Source: Lycocorax pyrrhopterus obiensis (lineage: Eukaryota; Chordata; Aves; Passeriformes; Paradisaeidae). From it: a stretch of DNA of 64,000 bases. Below are positions 13,343 through 26,679 of this stretch, in pieces (position 1 is the first letter of the stretch; each line of letters starts with the position of its first letter). The translations under genes were made by a program, and so were the position numbers. The stretch covers positions 51,722,975 to 51,786,974 of the forward strand of contig JACSVZ010000007.1 of assembly GCA_014706295.1 (NCBI GenBank), in the 5' to 3' direction. The notes below the pieces were generated by a model. It saw nothing but the letters and a program-made list of their open reading frames with translations, had not been told where the DNA came from and did not search any database.

Positions 13343-13757
13343 ATTATTTTATGGAAAACATGGTCTATCCCAGCACAAAAGGAAGAGTGCAAATGTAATT
13401 TTTAGGCAAACCATATTTTCTCTGATCTATTTAGTTCTCAAAGGAATTTATCTAAAGTTACACATATAACTCCAGTAGTGCCCTGAAAATCATGCCTTTG
13501 TTGGATTGCAAGGCAGTGTGTTCAAAAACCACGAGGAATTGTTTGACAAACTATGAGGCAGGGCATTTTTGAATGTTTAGCACCCAGACTTTGCTCACCA
13601 TAGATTGTATGATATTACTGACAGCAATACCTGTCCTGTTTTCCTGGGAGTAAGAATAGAAACAATCTCTCACACAATTAACATTCAGCGGTATCCCTTG
13701 TTGTCAAAGCCTGGAAGGATCAATATCTAGAAAAATTTTGGGATACACGTGGGAGGG
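13343..13757. other. Unique DNA between CR1 and LTR
   Basis: About 400 bp with no recognisable gene or repeat. No clear target-site duplication shared with the far side of the LTR was found. Confidence 0.5.
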
Positions 13758-14328
13758 TGTTGAGGTCATGCCTCGCACTGTCAAGGCAGCGACCTGCCCC
13801 ACACCCCACTAGAGCCAGTATCCCAGCCTGGCAGAGCTGCCAATCATTGGCAAACCTCAGGAAATGCCCCACACTCCATCCCCGGAGTCCCTAATCCAGC
13901 TCCTGAGTGGCCAAATGACCAGAAGCCCCACCTGGGAGGAGGGCCCATGGAGGCTGAGGGGTATTTAAGGCTGAGCAGGAAAGCAGTATGCTTTTGAACC
14001 CTGCCTCCGTGTGGCATTTCTGTATGGACACTGCTGGAACTCAGGAGCTGGTAACTATAGTTGTGTTTTTTTTATATCTTTTCTGTCTTTCTTCTTCTAA
14101 TTCCTTCTTCTTGGAACATTTGGAGTAACTTAAAATCAAATGGGTTTAAAGTTTACTAACTTAATTGGACCAAGTTAATGCTGAGAGAAGTATTTTATGT
14201 TGATTGTATGTTTTACTAAATCTTTTGCCAAAGTTCCCTGATTTTTTCTAAAGTTTGCCAGTAAACTTTTGTCTTCTTTTGACCTCTTGAGGATATCTGG
14301 TCAGTATTACTACAGTGCATTTAACCCA
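13758..14328 (+). mobile_element. Probable solo LTR of an endogenous retrovirus (ERVL-like)
   Basis: The segment starts with TGTTGAGGTCATGCC and can end in CA at several points (TACA at 14,314 or AACCCA at 14,328). A GC-richer first part (U3-like) leads to a TATA-like TATTTAA at 13,972-13,978. A T-rich middle follows, then AGTAAA, a polyadenylation-signal variant, at 14,260-14,265, and a short U5-like end. This order and the length of about 570 bp fit an LTR on the plus strand. No primer-binding site, gag or pol follows, so it would be a solo LTR left by recombination. A clean flanking duplication was not found (GAGGG before, GAGTA after). The family was not identified, and another kind of insertion is possible. 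Confidence 0.5.
13972..13978 (+). promoter_or_regulatory. TATA-like box of the putative LTR
   Basis: TATTTAA lies 214 bp into the putative LTR, after a GC-rich block and before the presumed transcript start. It is a TATA variant as often seen in LTR promoters. Activity is not implied. Confidence 0.35.
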
Positions 14329-17300
14329 GAGTACAGGAACCACTGTAAGCCTTTTTGGTGAGTTGATTGGGACCTTACATAATTCTGTCTATTGGATATC
14401 AGCACATTTCACTCAAGACCACCTGTAGTTTAGGTCTGGATTTTTTTTAACATAAATAAAAACTTAGACTATTTCTCTTTGATTACCATCTCCACACTCA
14501 TCTCTGGGGGTAAAAAAAAATGTAGAACGGAGCCAGACCTGCTCAAATCTCCTTCTTCACCCATCAATTTAGTGAAATATATGAATGCTACAGCTTTGAT
14601 TCAGTGACCAGGTCCTATATCCTTCGAGTTAAGCATCTGTGAAAATGCTTTGTTAAAACATAATTTTTGCAAAACAATGAAAGCTATACTGAGGCAAATT
14701 AATAGGCAGAGGAATCAAAAATGGAAGGAGACATCTTTTTTACTTGTATATACAAGTCAGTTGATACAGGTTTGCCACAATATACTTTGGTATATTTACA
14801 TGCACATCTATGCAAAAACCAAACATCTTCCATTTAATTCAGCTGTGTAAGTAAAATGCTGTCACCTGATTTACCTGGTACAAAAATCCGAGTTAGACAC
14901 AAGAACTTAGGAATTCTCATCTCCCTTGCTGCTTCTAGAACAGAGAAACCAACTCCTGTGAGCACTCAAATTGATCTAAACATTTTTCAGACACACAAAC
15001 AAAAGAAAACATAGCAAAACCTTTCACAAAAAATATTCCTGTTTCAAAGACACTCTGTGGAACAGAAAACAGGAACATGTCAGATATTACACATGGCTAT
15101 ACCAAAACCTCAGCCAACATTCACGGACTACATCTGTTAGCCAGGCAATGCTCTGTCCTGTCCAAAATGTGGTCAGCTTTTGACTTAAGATTTGCTGAAA
15201 CAAGTTTCCCAGGATTCACTGCAGCCCTACAGCCTCGGGCTTTGATAATGTGAGGTTTTGGAAACTAAATAGGATAGGGCTTGGCCTGTAAGTGGAGAGG
15301 AGAATCCAAGGATAAGCCAAAGCACTGCAAAATGTTTGGCTGTCTTTCAGTTCATGGTGGTTTATACCTTCATGCTGAGATGGGCAAGATGTTTCTCTGA
15401 GGGCCCTGGCAATGTGTCCATGATCTGTGGTTCCTCCATCCTGACCACGGCGGGGCATTGGAGATTCTTCATTGCTGGTTTACATTTTATAGCTTTCTCA
15501 CCCCACCCGGCCTTCCAGCCAAATGAGAATGGGAAATGAGTGAACAAAGATGCTGTTATTTAAGCCGGGTGTATCCTGCATATCTTCCTGAACTTAAAGC
15601 AGGAATTTGTTATTCAGAGGCTACCATGCTCATGTAGGTTCCCCTGCACCTCAGTGATAGGTACAGTTTTCTGTTAGTCCATCTTAGGTGTCACTAAATA
15701 CTACTTGTCACTAAAAGATGCTTTTCATTATAAATATTACGTGTATGCTTTTTTTGCTTACAGTTGGCCCTAACATGAATTCTCAGAAACAAACACTTTA
15801 CTTTTGTTCCCCCTGCATGTGGTAAAGGTCACTTTGTAGTACTTCAGTACCAAAGAAGTAGTATGCACACTAAAACTGTGAAGTACACAATAATTCCCAC
15901 AACCCTTCTGAATCCCCTTTTGCTTCCCCCACACAAGCAATCACAAGTTCTGCAATATCAGATTTTTATATGTTTTCCTTGGGAGTTTGCTGTGTTTAGT
16001 CAAGATACTAGGTGAGAATCTGTTTTCATTATTTTGAAAACTTGAAAATATGACCCACTTACTGTGCAAAATTCAGAAGAAACAAGGTAAGAAATTAAAA
16101 ATAAAAAAATATAAATTAGTGCATAAATAAATAAATATATTAGTTAATATTCACTCTTGTTATTTTTGAAACCAGTTTAGAGGTTTGATTTTCAAGGGAT
16201 TTATTTTGAGGAAAAAGAAGTGAGCACCAGCAGGGAATAAACATAATTTTTAAACAGTATGTAAGTGATGTATATGACCGCTGTTCAGCCACATGACAGT
16301 CACTCTGCTGCTGTAACAAAAAAAAAAAAAATGGATTCTAGCAGAAAATGCATTACATAGCATAAATTCTTTTTTTTTCTTGGTACCTAGGTTGTCACCA
16401 GCTCAGAACCCACTCAGCCTAAATTCTCTAAGCCCAGAATCTGGCATGTTGCTGTCCCACACATACACACCTGTGATTGTGTAGACTGCCTGTGCTGGGC
16501 ACAGCACACACAGAGCTCTGCAAGAGAAAACTACTGTAACACTGCCAGAGTGTTCTGTGTTCCAGTAACATGTAGCAAAACCTCTTTATCACTTTGAAAC
16601 TCTCTACAGGGCTTAAATCAGAAAGGAAATTCTTAGAGATTTCAGACGGGGATGCTCTCAGACAGAAATACAGCCCCACGTCCTGTGTCCATCAGTCAGG
16701 CTGCGAGCTGCCCAGCTGAGTGCTACATGCCAGCAGCAGAGAATGTGAACTTGCACTGAGGTGCCCCATGGAGGATGAGCCATGTGTGCTCTAAGCTGGC
16801 GCTGGCATGCTGCAGCTCATTGCAGGTGTACAAGCAGATCAAGTCTACCCGGATGTGGTCAATATTGTAGTAAACTACACAAAATACGTTTTTTTGCCAG
16901 AGGCCTTTGCAGCAAACCCACAAGTTTTTTGGAGGTAACTTCACAGCTTTCAACTTGCTGGATAAATTGTAATGGTAATTCACTGCTGGTATTGCAACAG
17001 TAGTTATTTCCATTTTTGAGCTCATTTCATTTATTTTCTGTCTTTCATAAGTGTCTGAAAGTGAAAAATAATACCTGATGATTAGTTAGATACCTTTTGG
17101 GTATAAAACTTCAAAGGAGAGAGAGTAATGATGAAAACATAATCGTCAAAGTTTCCTCATAGATTTATTACTTATTATTACTGTGAATATTTTTCAGTTT
17201 TTAGAATGCGTGCCATAAAGAAAATTCAGGTGAAGCTTTCAGGTTTAGCATTCTATTTATTAACAATAGTTCCATTTAACATAAACAGCAGATGCAATTT

Positions 17301-19510
17301 TAGTGAAATCCATAAGCAATAAAGCTCCTCATATTCTAATTCATATATTTTGATCCATTATTATCAATTCTGGTTCTTGTGATTATTGAGTTTCATTACA
17401 ACAGTAAGTGCTAAGTGCTTTCTAAATTAAGATTCGTGACAGTCATTCCAGCCATGCTGAAAAAAAGCAGTTTTAACCTGGTTATCTGAATAAAATCTTG
17501 TGCTGGACAAAAAATAAAAAAAACCCAGCCCTTTCTTGATGATTCAGGTAAGAGTTTTCTCAAAGATTTGACAGCATGATATTTAAATGAAACATATATT
17601 TTATACATGCACAGAATTTATTGATTGGTGAACTTCAGAAAGTTCAGCTAAGGTTATTGCTTACTTATCATTCAGAGGTGTGCTAGGAGAGCTCACAGTT
17701 ATTAAAAGTGAAATTTACCTTTTGAACTATGACCTAATGGCCAAATCCAAAACCCAAGTAAGTCTTACATTTTGGATTTGGTGAAGGAAGCCATTATGCC
17801 TTTTCCTGGGGACCACACTTTGTACCAGACACACAGCAAAATCCAGCAGGGGGTACATGACTAAAGAAGTACAGCCATATTCCTAATGGGTTTTTTTGTT
17901 CTGTCTCCTTATTTCTGATTAATACTTGCTTATTGTCCTCTCTGATTGAATTGTATCAAAAAAGGCACACTTAGGGAGAGCCATGTCCGCCTGGCAGTCT
18001 TGCATGATGGACTGTCATCTGGTATTGGGCACACACCACACACACCTCATTAAAATCAGCGTGGAGCCCTTGATGAGAACTGTTTTGTATTCAGTTGTAA
18101 CATTGCTTCGCTTTACCTGTTTGTGGTATCAAGTTTGCGGGCACAGACAACTTACAGGAAAACTTCAGTTTGACGGTTCAGTTGCATTTAACAGCAAGAC
18201 TAGGAGAACTTCATGGTTAAGCTGCACTGAAGCTTTTCCTTCCAAAAGTCAAGCCTCCTATTTAGGGAAGGGAGGAAGGGACTTGAAGTTTGGTTCTGGA
18301 GTGGTATTTTTATGGATGGTTTCATAAAGAGCCACACAAAGGATTAAAAGCTAATTGTGTCAGAGAACTGATGAGCTTTTGTAAAAATAGACAATATTTG
18401 GATTCAAATATTTGTGACAGATATTTACTGCATCACAATGCATTGTCTTTCCAGCCAGAACTTTTTCAGCTGAACGAGTATGCAGACTGGAGTCAATCAA
18501 TTAACAATTTCCTTCATGTGAGCCACAGAACACATGTCTCCAAATCTGTAGCTAGATCTGGAGATCCAGAGAGGAGTCTCTGAGCTCAGGCAGTGGTTGA
18601 TCCACATAGTGGCTCTTTCCTCAGGGGAGGGGCTCGAGGATGTTACTAACTTCTTTCTGCTCTGCACAGCTATCAGTTTTCATAAAATCTGAAAGAACTT
18701 GCTATATTGGAGAGCTTTGTCTCCTACGCTTGCTTGAGTTTAGCCAGCGTGTTCTAAACGTACTGATGTACTGATCACACATGCACATGGTGCAGTAATG
18801 ATTATTTCTCTTCCTCAGCAAACCAGGCTAAAGCCCACAGAAGGAGAGCCTCTGAGACTATTCCAGACCTCCAGCATTAAGTGCAGCGTTGCCTCTTAAT
18901 GTATACAACACTCATTGTTTTGTCCAGGCCAATTCTAAATGACATCATTGATTTGTGAGAAGAGTACCTGGTAATTAGTTGTTTTTTTAACGGTCATGCC
19001 ATTTGACATATTAAATGTTGTGCATTACTTAAACAATAGGGTAGGAATATCAATAGTCTGGTGCCACTGTGTATGGCTCCTTTCCATTAGAGTGCATATA
19101 TGTGTGTGGCTGTGAGTAGTGAGTAATAGGGGATTGTTTCTCCATGATTTTTCTGGTGAAGTCAGCATTAACTTCTTGTACAGTAGATCTCTAGGGTAGA
19201 CAAACATTAGTATGATTTTATTTATCTTTCTGTGGCCTGATCAGAGGATTATTTTCAGGTTTATTATGACATTTAACTGGATTTTACCCTGAGAGATTCT
19301 TTAGCTGGACCTCCTCTACCATTTGTCTCACTGGCAATGGGTTCAGTAGCTGTTTTCTTCTCTTAGGACTCTCTGTAATGCTAATGACAAGGGTTATTTT
19401 GGGTCTCTGTTGCTGCTGTTTTCTCTTTTCTTCTTCTTCTACCAGTGCTGCTGTGTAGCCTGGAGAAATGGTGATGTAAGAGGGAACTAATCCCACTGTG
19501 AAGGTTGTTG
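14329..19510. other. Unique DNA, no gene seen
   Basis: About 5.2 kb. It contains a run of 14 A at 16,318-16,331, an AAAT-rich patch at 16,120-16,140 and a foldback at 17,736-17,795. Reading frames reach about 114 codons (17,983-18,327, plus) without any recognisable protein feature. No RNA gene was seen. Confidence 0.5.
17736..17795. repeat. Inverted repeat (12-bp perfect arms)
   Basis: CCAAATCCAAAA at 17,741-17,752 and TTTTGGATTTGG at 17,770-17,781 are exact reverse complements separated by 17 nt. A further outer pairing, AATGG with CCATT, extends the foldback to about 60 bp. It may be another member of the palindromic repeat family seen at 10.55 and 34.99 kb, or a stand-alone hairpin. Confidence 0.6.
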
Positions 19511-19728
19511 GAAGATAAATCCAGACTTTTCACAGCAGGGCATAGCAGAATGAAAAAGAGTCAACAAAGAGACTGAAACACAGCTCCATCCCTTGAGGTT
19601 TTCATGAACAAGCTAGACAAAGTCCTGAGAAACCTGGTCTGAGTTCAATGGCCATCCTTTGAGCAGGACATTGAACTAGAGACCTCCTTCCAATCAGAAT
19701 TATTCAATCATGTTATGATTCTGATTGC
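19511..19728 (+). mobile_element. Old CR1 LINE 3' end
   Basis: On the plus strand the CR1 3' blocks appear in order: CTCCATCCCTTGAGGTTTTC, then AAGCTAGACAAAGTCCTGAG, then AACCTGGTCTGAG, then GAGCAGGACATTGAACTAGA and ACCTCCTTCCAA. The decayed 3' terminus ATGTTATGATTCTGAT ends near 19,726. The part before 19,585 has weaker CR1 similarity and a block missing, so there is probably an internal deletion. It is 5'-truncated and non-coding. Its divergence places it between the ancient copy at 7.1 kb and the younger ones at 12.8 and 44.3 kb. Confidence 0.8.
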
Positions 19729-22700
19729 CTTTTACATTCACTTTCTGTACAAAGGCATACCTGAAAACACTGCCTTGCTGTAATATACCAATCTAGTGAA
19801 AGATGAAAGAAGAAAAGTTACCTTTAATTGATATTGCTTTAATATAGTTTTGAATCTGAGACACTTCAGTCATATAGTTTCTGTGAAATGCAATGTCCTG
19901 TGTAAAAACAGGGTATTCTTAGTTCCTCACTGACTTCTGGTAACTGTCGCTAACTTGAAAAACTGCACTGGACAGAAATGGTCCCTAGGGTCTCTAAAGC
20001 TGTTGTTAGATTTTCATGGTTCCTTAGGCCATCAGACCTGTAAACTTTAAATCCTGCTATAACTTTGTATAAGAGCAAAGGAAACGAACAGTGCACATTT
20101 TGATTCCCTAAGATCTCTAGATGGTCACACGTTTACTTGAAGAATAGAAATGTTTTATACTGATGGTCATTGGATGCATTTAGACCTCACCTGGCTTTGG
20201 GTGATTTCTTTAAAAATATCACATTACTGAGAAAACTTGCCTTCAATAAAGTTTTTGTATTATGGGGAAAAGTTATTTACAACCTTGGTGGGTTCCCCTT
20301 TGAAGTCATTTGTCTTGTTGAGAGGGGAAGTGGAGCTGGCCTTTGAAGAGTCTCATTTCATCTTGGATCTCTCCCTTTGAAGTACACTGTACCCTGTAGG
20401 CATTCCCTGTGGAAAATCTCTCATTGTTCATGGATCTCCTAAGAAAATATTCCCCAGAGGCACACTTCCCTGAAGAATAATTTACCTTGGAGATCGAAGC
20501 AGTGATGTATTTTTCATCCTTGCCAACAGCAGGCAGGGTCTAGTTACACCAACTGCACAAATGATTACATGAAGAAAATACAGGGGATTGCTGATTTAGT
20601 ATGTAAGGGGCAGTTGCCTAACAGAGTGTCCAAATCTTGATAAACTCAGTTTCTTTAATGCTACTGAAAAAAAAATCAGTAACAATACTCTGCCTTCAGA
20701 CAGGCCTAATTTTTTTGAGTCTTTGATGCTGAAATCTTCTCATTCTTATGCTATATGAGGAAGAATTCTCTGAAAGCCTGAAGAAAATCCTGTCAACCAT
20801 TTGCAGGCCTGATGCATATTGTTTGATAGTGTTCAATGATAACCATTCTGAATGTGATAAAATCAAAGAAGAGAGAGTATTTTTTCTCTTTAAATAATTT
20901 TCACCTTTTTTTTGTTACAGAACTTCAACAAATGGGAAAGAAAACCTTTCTTTATGGCTCAGTGCTCATTGAGGTCTAGTACCTCAGTGAGGTTGCAAAC
21001 TACAAATTAGGAACATAAACACAAACAAACAGCCACACCTATGGTCCATAAAAGCTTTTCAACCATTAAAGCAGCGTTACTTCTGCTGTATCCTACCATT
21101 GCCTAATTTCAAAGGCATAATAAAGGGTAATTGCTATGCATACAGGATCAGCTCTAGGCATAACCAAAACAAGCAACTAACTTGGACAGCAAATTTCCAG
21201 AAAGGAAATCCAGCCATGGCTCTGATACTTATTTTGTTTATACCACAGAAAACCAGACACACTGCTGCAGCTGCTTCAAGGTTCGTGGTACACAGGTGAG
21301 GGGGGCAGGTGGGAGCTCTCCCAGAGGCACAAATCATTGCCCCAAGCCATCTGATCCCCTGGCAGCAGAAGGAGCAGTGAATCTGACCTTGTGTGACTCC
21401 TCTTGGTGCCTCATTTCTCTCTTCACTGCAGAGCTGACCTATTTTTGGTCATGTCCCACAACTTCCTCTGAAGGGGTACAGTGCTAGAAGCCTAAACCCA
21501 GCTCTGTACACTACAGATATTCGTAAGCACTGACTTACTTTAGTCTTTGCTATCAGCAAGCCTGCCATTTTACAGAGCACTTCGATCACTCAGGAAATCT
21601 ATGGTAGATTTAGGATTGTTGCAAAAGTATCAAATTCTCACATTTCAATCTGAATGCAAAGAGAAAGACTCACTGGATTGCAGTAGATAGCATAGCATGC
21701 ACAGTTTGTGGTTTGTTTATATATATAAACATTTATAAAACTTGAATTACCTCTGAAAATGGAGGATTCTGAGAGGAGATAGGAGCTCAGCCAACTTGAG
21801 TGGTTCCTTTAAAAATTCTGTAATTGATTTGGGTGAAGATAGTATGATATTTCCCACTGCACTATATTTAAGTATTAATGGAATTTTCCTATGAAATTTC
21901 TATCTCTCTTCAAAGGTTGTAAGGCAACCTTTGGCCATCTTACTTGTTTGATAGTATAGTCCTTTCCATGGCAACAGATTGTGATGTCATGCATGACCAG
22001 ATTATTAGGTCAAAAAGTGCCCAAGTTAGATTTGAAGGAAGAAGTAGGAAAGATGCTGGAACTGCATAAACACTTTTCAAACTCAGTATTCAAAAGAAGT
22101 GGAAAATAGACTTGGAGTAATTGCAATAACTTTTTAACTTACCTTGTCAATGAAGTTTTATGGTTGTGTCAACCACTATTATTATTATTATATCAAAAAT
22201 AATAGGAAACATTAGCAGACCATAGCACAACCAAACAACAAAGACCTCTATATAATATCAATTCGATTTTATCATAGTCCATGTAGAAACTTTTTTAAAA
22301 ATTTACTTTATCAACAGTGCAACTTGAACTAATGAGAGTAATGGATATACACTTGAAAAACATAGGTGTGGATTTGATGTTTTTCCCCATCGTACGATGA
22401 CAGGCATTCAGACCCAAGATTTCAGTTCAGCTTTGTTTAGAGGATGGGTTTGTCCACATATGGTTTTAAACAATCCCAGTAATATGTTTACATACAGGGT
22501 TTTTACTCTAGTCCGTGAACACATTAAATGCCTTTGGATGCTGTCTGTAACAGTTCTCAACAAATTCATTTCTCCTGCAGGCCGAGATTATTCATACGTG
22601 TCTATTCTCTTATCATTTGATAAAATTTACTGAGTTACAAGGGATGCTTTTAATGTTCCCCATAGTTGATCTGATTCCTGCAAGGATACATAACCTGCTC

Positions 22701-22912
22701 TGAAATCTGCTTGCTGATCAAGGGCAACTTGGCTCAAGGTAAACATGGTCATTTAAGCAAAACAAGCTTGTTTTTGCAAGACTGGGTAAAACCCACCAAA
22801 TACTATGTAGGGAGGAACAGTGCCATAGAATTTTCCAGCAACCACATAGATTTCTTTAAAGCCAGGTCAGATGTCTCTATTGCAACACTAAAGCTTGAAG
22901 GTTGCAGATACC
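19729..22912. other. Unique DNA, no gene seen
   Basis: About 3.2 kb. A somewhat GC-richer patch at 21,250-21,490 carries overlapping short frames on both strands with no known protein similarity. GTTTATATATATAAAC at 21,715-21,730 is a 16-bp perfect palindrome of simple AT sequence. No exon could be defined. Confidence 0.5.
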
Positions 22913-23012
22913 ATTCCTTACATCAAATCATCGATCTATAAAATGGGGGTAATCCCACCTTTTAATATATGTAGTACCCACATGGGAGGGTATTAAAACA
23001 CTCATTCATGAC
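22913..23012 (+). mobile_element. Possible MIR (CORE-SINE) 3' fragment
   Basis: ATCTATAAAATGGGGGTAAT at 22,933-22,952 matches the MIR core 'cATCTGTAAAATGGGgaTAAT'. It is followed, in MIR order, by a CCCACCTTTTAATAT region, a CATGGGAGGGTATTAAA segment and ACTCATTCATG, which resemble the 'catagggttgtgaggattaaatgag' part. The tRNA-related head is not visible. The match is short and diverged. Confidence 0.5.
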
Positions 23013-26000
23013 AGAGGGTAGACTGAGAGAAAATAACCACATGGGAATGTAGAGACCGGGAGAAAATTCATTCTATATTTACTAGTTTTCTTCTATTTTC
23101 CTGTGGACATATACTATTGACTCCTCTTTGGGAAAGAATACTGAACTAGATGGAGCTGTGGTCTGCCTGAGGATGTAAACTCTTGTGTTTACCTTGCTGA
23201 AAAGCCTGAAATCAAAGGGCTTGATTGTACTTTCATAATAAAGTCCATCCTTGTTAAATAAAGAGATCACCAAGTTCCAATGAATTCGAATTTAAACTGT
23301 GTCTATAAACATAACATTGTTTACATCTTTCATTTATGATGATATTTCAACTAAGTTGTTCTGAAATTGCTCTGCTTTTGCGCTATGTCATAAAGTGGAA
23401 GCATATATTACATTAAGCAGTAAGGAGCTGTATCTCATTTAAAACACATAACCACATAATTTCATAGATATATATCTATATATAGATATATATCTATGAA
23501 CAATGAAATTGCCCCAAAATTAAAACCCTCTTGGCAGTGTATTTGTAAACACAATCAGCCTATAATCCAATAAAGAGACTCTGCTTTGAATTAATGTGAA
23601 TTGCTTTTCTATTCTGCCTTTACAAATATAACTTTTCATCTGAACTTCTTCACTCCCTCTATTTGTTTCACTAAAAATAATTGTAGTGATTTTCTTCCTC
23701 TCTTGTAAACAGCAGAGGAAACATTTGAAAAGTAGAATAAAATGGAGTTGGAAAAAACAGGAAAAAAAAACAAAATAAGAATAAGCAGACATAATTCCTT
23801 TTATACCTGCAAATAGAAAAAGAAAATCTAATTTCTCAGAACTTCTGGCACGAAACAGGTTGCATGTTAAAAAGAAACCATCACTTCAATCATTTTTTAT
23901 GATTCTGATAATGAAAATGAAAGCTAGGTTGTTAAATGGAAAGTGCAATAATTATATATACACATTAAAAAGGAACTGTTTAATTTTGATAATTTAAAAC
24001 AAAATTTTCCAAATTACAACCTTTTAGGTATAATTCATTAACCTTCCAAGCAACAGTCTTTGGGACAAAAGCAAATCTTAAGACATACCAATACAAATGA
24101 AGTATTTAGAGGTTCATCCTTGAGAAGACAGGAATTCAAATTCAGTATTTTTGAACTAAAAGGGAAAAGAAAGAAGATCTTATTCTCATTATAAGGTGCA
24201 CAGAATTTGGCAGGTAAAATGAAGATTGATATATCTAGAATATCAAAAAAAAAGGTTTTGTTTCTACCTATTATGTGCTTTTCTTCAAGTTTCCAAATAC
24301 TTAGCGAAACTGAAAACAATGTGGGGAAACTATTAAGAAAACTTCACTTAGTTGTGAGGATTTTTATTTTTATATGAGGAAGACGAAGTAACATTTTCTA
24401 ATGAATTCTTAATCAGCTATTAGACTTTGTCTGCTAGACATGATAACTATATAGACCAGATGGCATCAATTCCAGCTTCCTGGCTGGTCCTAGAACAATT
24501 TTTACTTATATCCTCAAAAAAAAATGTTATTTTTCTGCTTTTCTTAATTGGTAGGTTCATCTCACTGATTTTGGCGGGGCTGTGGTACCAACCCAGAAAG
24601 CCCATGTAGGAGTTTGAGGAATGAGGATGGGAGGATGTGTGAGGACTGGAGTTCCATGCTCTACTGGGTCCTCTCCATTCCTTCTCCGTCGTGCTGCAGA
24701 GGATGTTTAAATAAGACAGGAAGGTGATAGTCAAGGTGTCAGGCAAACTGGAAAATACCAAAGGCTGTGGGAAGTTGAGACTCAATGACTGGAGGTACAA
24801 AATGCCCAAACTTTAGGAAAGAAGTGGTAAATTCAGGAGAACCTCGTGTCTCTCTCCTCATAAGCAGCTCTGAACATGAGACTACCGCAGCTCCTCCCCA
24901 AATAAGCAATGCTTACACAGGAGGGGCAGGATTTGCTGACAGAGCTACTAAATGAATTGCACATCTTCAGTGCTGTGTAAGAAAATAAAAGCATATTGTC
25001 CATCAGCAGAAACCTGAAAAGTATTTTCTGTCATCAAGGAAAACTCTAATTTTTTAATTCCTGTTTCCCAAGTCAAGTCTTACTTCTAATGGAAGTCTAC
25101 GGGTCCAAAACAAGAAGGGACAAAAACTAAGCTGCAAGGCCGAGGGACTGAGAGGGGAGCTTGGCTGAGTAGTTTGTGCATGTGGAGGAACCCATGGAAG
25201 CAAACGGAGCACAGGGTGGGTAGGCACAGGCTGCAGTGAGTCAGTGCTGCCCTTTCCAATCTACCTCTTGGTTGGCACACTCAGTGCCTCCCTGACAGGA
25301 CATGCCAGTCCTTGCTTGCCCTCCAGTGCCTCACACCACACTGGATGGGAGCAGTCTCCTTCCCTGCAGTCTGCCCATGTCCCACCAGACTGTGAAGAGC
25401 CCATTTTGCATCCCGTCAGCCTTGGCCAGCCTCGTGCTCATGGCACGCTGGCCAGAGGCTCTCCCAGGCTGTCCTTCCCCAGGACCCCATGGAAGATCCC
25501 CCTTTCCCGCTCTCCTGCTTCCCCCTCCAGACCCACTGGCCCTCCCTTCTCCCCTGGTGGCTTCGGATCACAAACGGACTGTTTCTTTCAATCCTCCAGC
25601 CTAGATTGATTGCAGGCCTCTGGGAGTCTGTGGCCAAAACTAAAGCCAGGGACAATTCCTGAACAAGTAAGCTCACAATGCCCTGTTTATTTATACAGCA
25701 CAAATGATTGAAATCATTATGCCCCAGACAAGTGGGACCTATTTATAAACAGCATCTTAAGATGAGCAATATAGCAGGACTCTCCACTGCTTCACAATGA
25801 GCGCCAGCCCCATCCCCCCATCCCCACTATAAAGCTCTGAGGCCCTTCTGACTTGCCACATGAAAGACACATTCCTCGCCTGTTAAATTAAAATCTAATC
25901 ATATTCTGCAGTAAACAAGGCACAAAGAACACTCTGGAAATTATGGGATGAAAACCAGCAACACTAAGGGCCAAACTCTCCCCTCAGATCTATCCTACAG

Positions 26001-26679
26001 CTCTTTGACAAGTGCAATCAGTTAAACATTTGAGGGCTTGACAACAGCCACTCCACCAGACGTTTGATCTGCCTGGTATTCCACACTCTTCCATAAATTA
26101 TGGATCTTCAGATCTGCATGTCCTCCATGTTTGTGATGGCGGGTCTCCAACAGAGAGGAGGCTTGGGAAGAAGTGGATATTTCTCTCAAAACACTTAAAT
26201 TACTCCTATGTTTCTGTCTATACAAAGCAGATGTGGAACTATTTAAGTGGGCATCAGTTGAGTTTGGAGCCTTGGAAAGAATAGCTTTTGCTTTTCATCC
26301 TCCTCAAACAGTGATCCAACCTAAACAAAATGTGAGATCTAAACAGCAGCCTCACACTTCAGTGCCATCTGGATGTTTGATTCGCAGCAGCACCCTTTTG
26401 CTCTGAAAATGTTCACACCACAATGTAGCAGCCTGTACAAAGGGGTGGGAGCCGAGCTGGAGCTGTCAGACAGCAGCACACCCCATGGGGAGCCATGGGC
26501 TAGCTTTTCAACCTCTCGCACATCGCCCTTGGGTCAACATGGATGACTGGTCCCTTACAGATCCTGTGAGTCAAAAGTGTTGGATATTTTGGCTCTATAC
26601 TTTTGATAATCTTACCAGTTTACTTAACTGGGGTAATCATGATGAGGGTTTGATATGATTAGAGTTTAAGAATTAATTA
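23013..26679. other. Unique DNA, no gene seen
   Basis: About 3.7 kb, AT-rich apart from 25,090-25,610. That stretch is clearly GC-richer but CpG-poor, so it is not a CpG island. It has several overlapping open frames of 95-121 codons on both strands that look compositional (Pro- and Ser-rich). The 40-bp palindrome at 23,461 lies here. Confidence 0.5.
23461..23500. repeat. Perfect 40-bp AT-rich palindrome
   Basis: The 40 bases read identically on both strands, from TTCATAGATATATATCTATA in the left half to its exact reverse complement in the right half. The centre is at 23,480/23,481 with no spacer. A second inverted pair, AATTTCAT at 23,458-23,465 and ATGAAATT at 23,503-23,510, overlaps its edges. 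The sequence is made of GATATATATC units, so it probably arose from a simple TA/TCTA repeat. It could extrude as a cruciform. Confidence 0.95.

Noticed and set aside
17983..18583. Two overlapping plus-strand frames (114 and 97 codons) as a gene
   Set aside because: No similarity recognised and no splice-site or start context that sets them apart.
25244..25703. GC-richer block with frames of 95-121 codons as an exon or CpG island
   Set aside because: CpG is scarce, and frames on both strands are open because of base composition.
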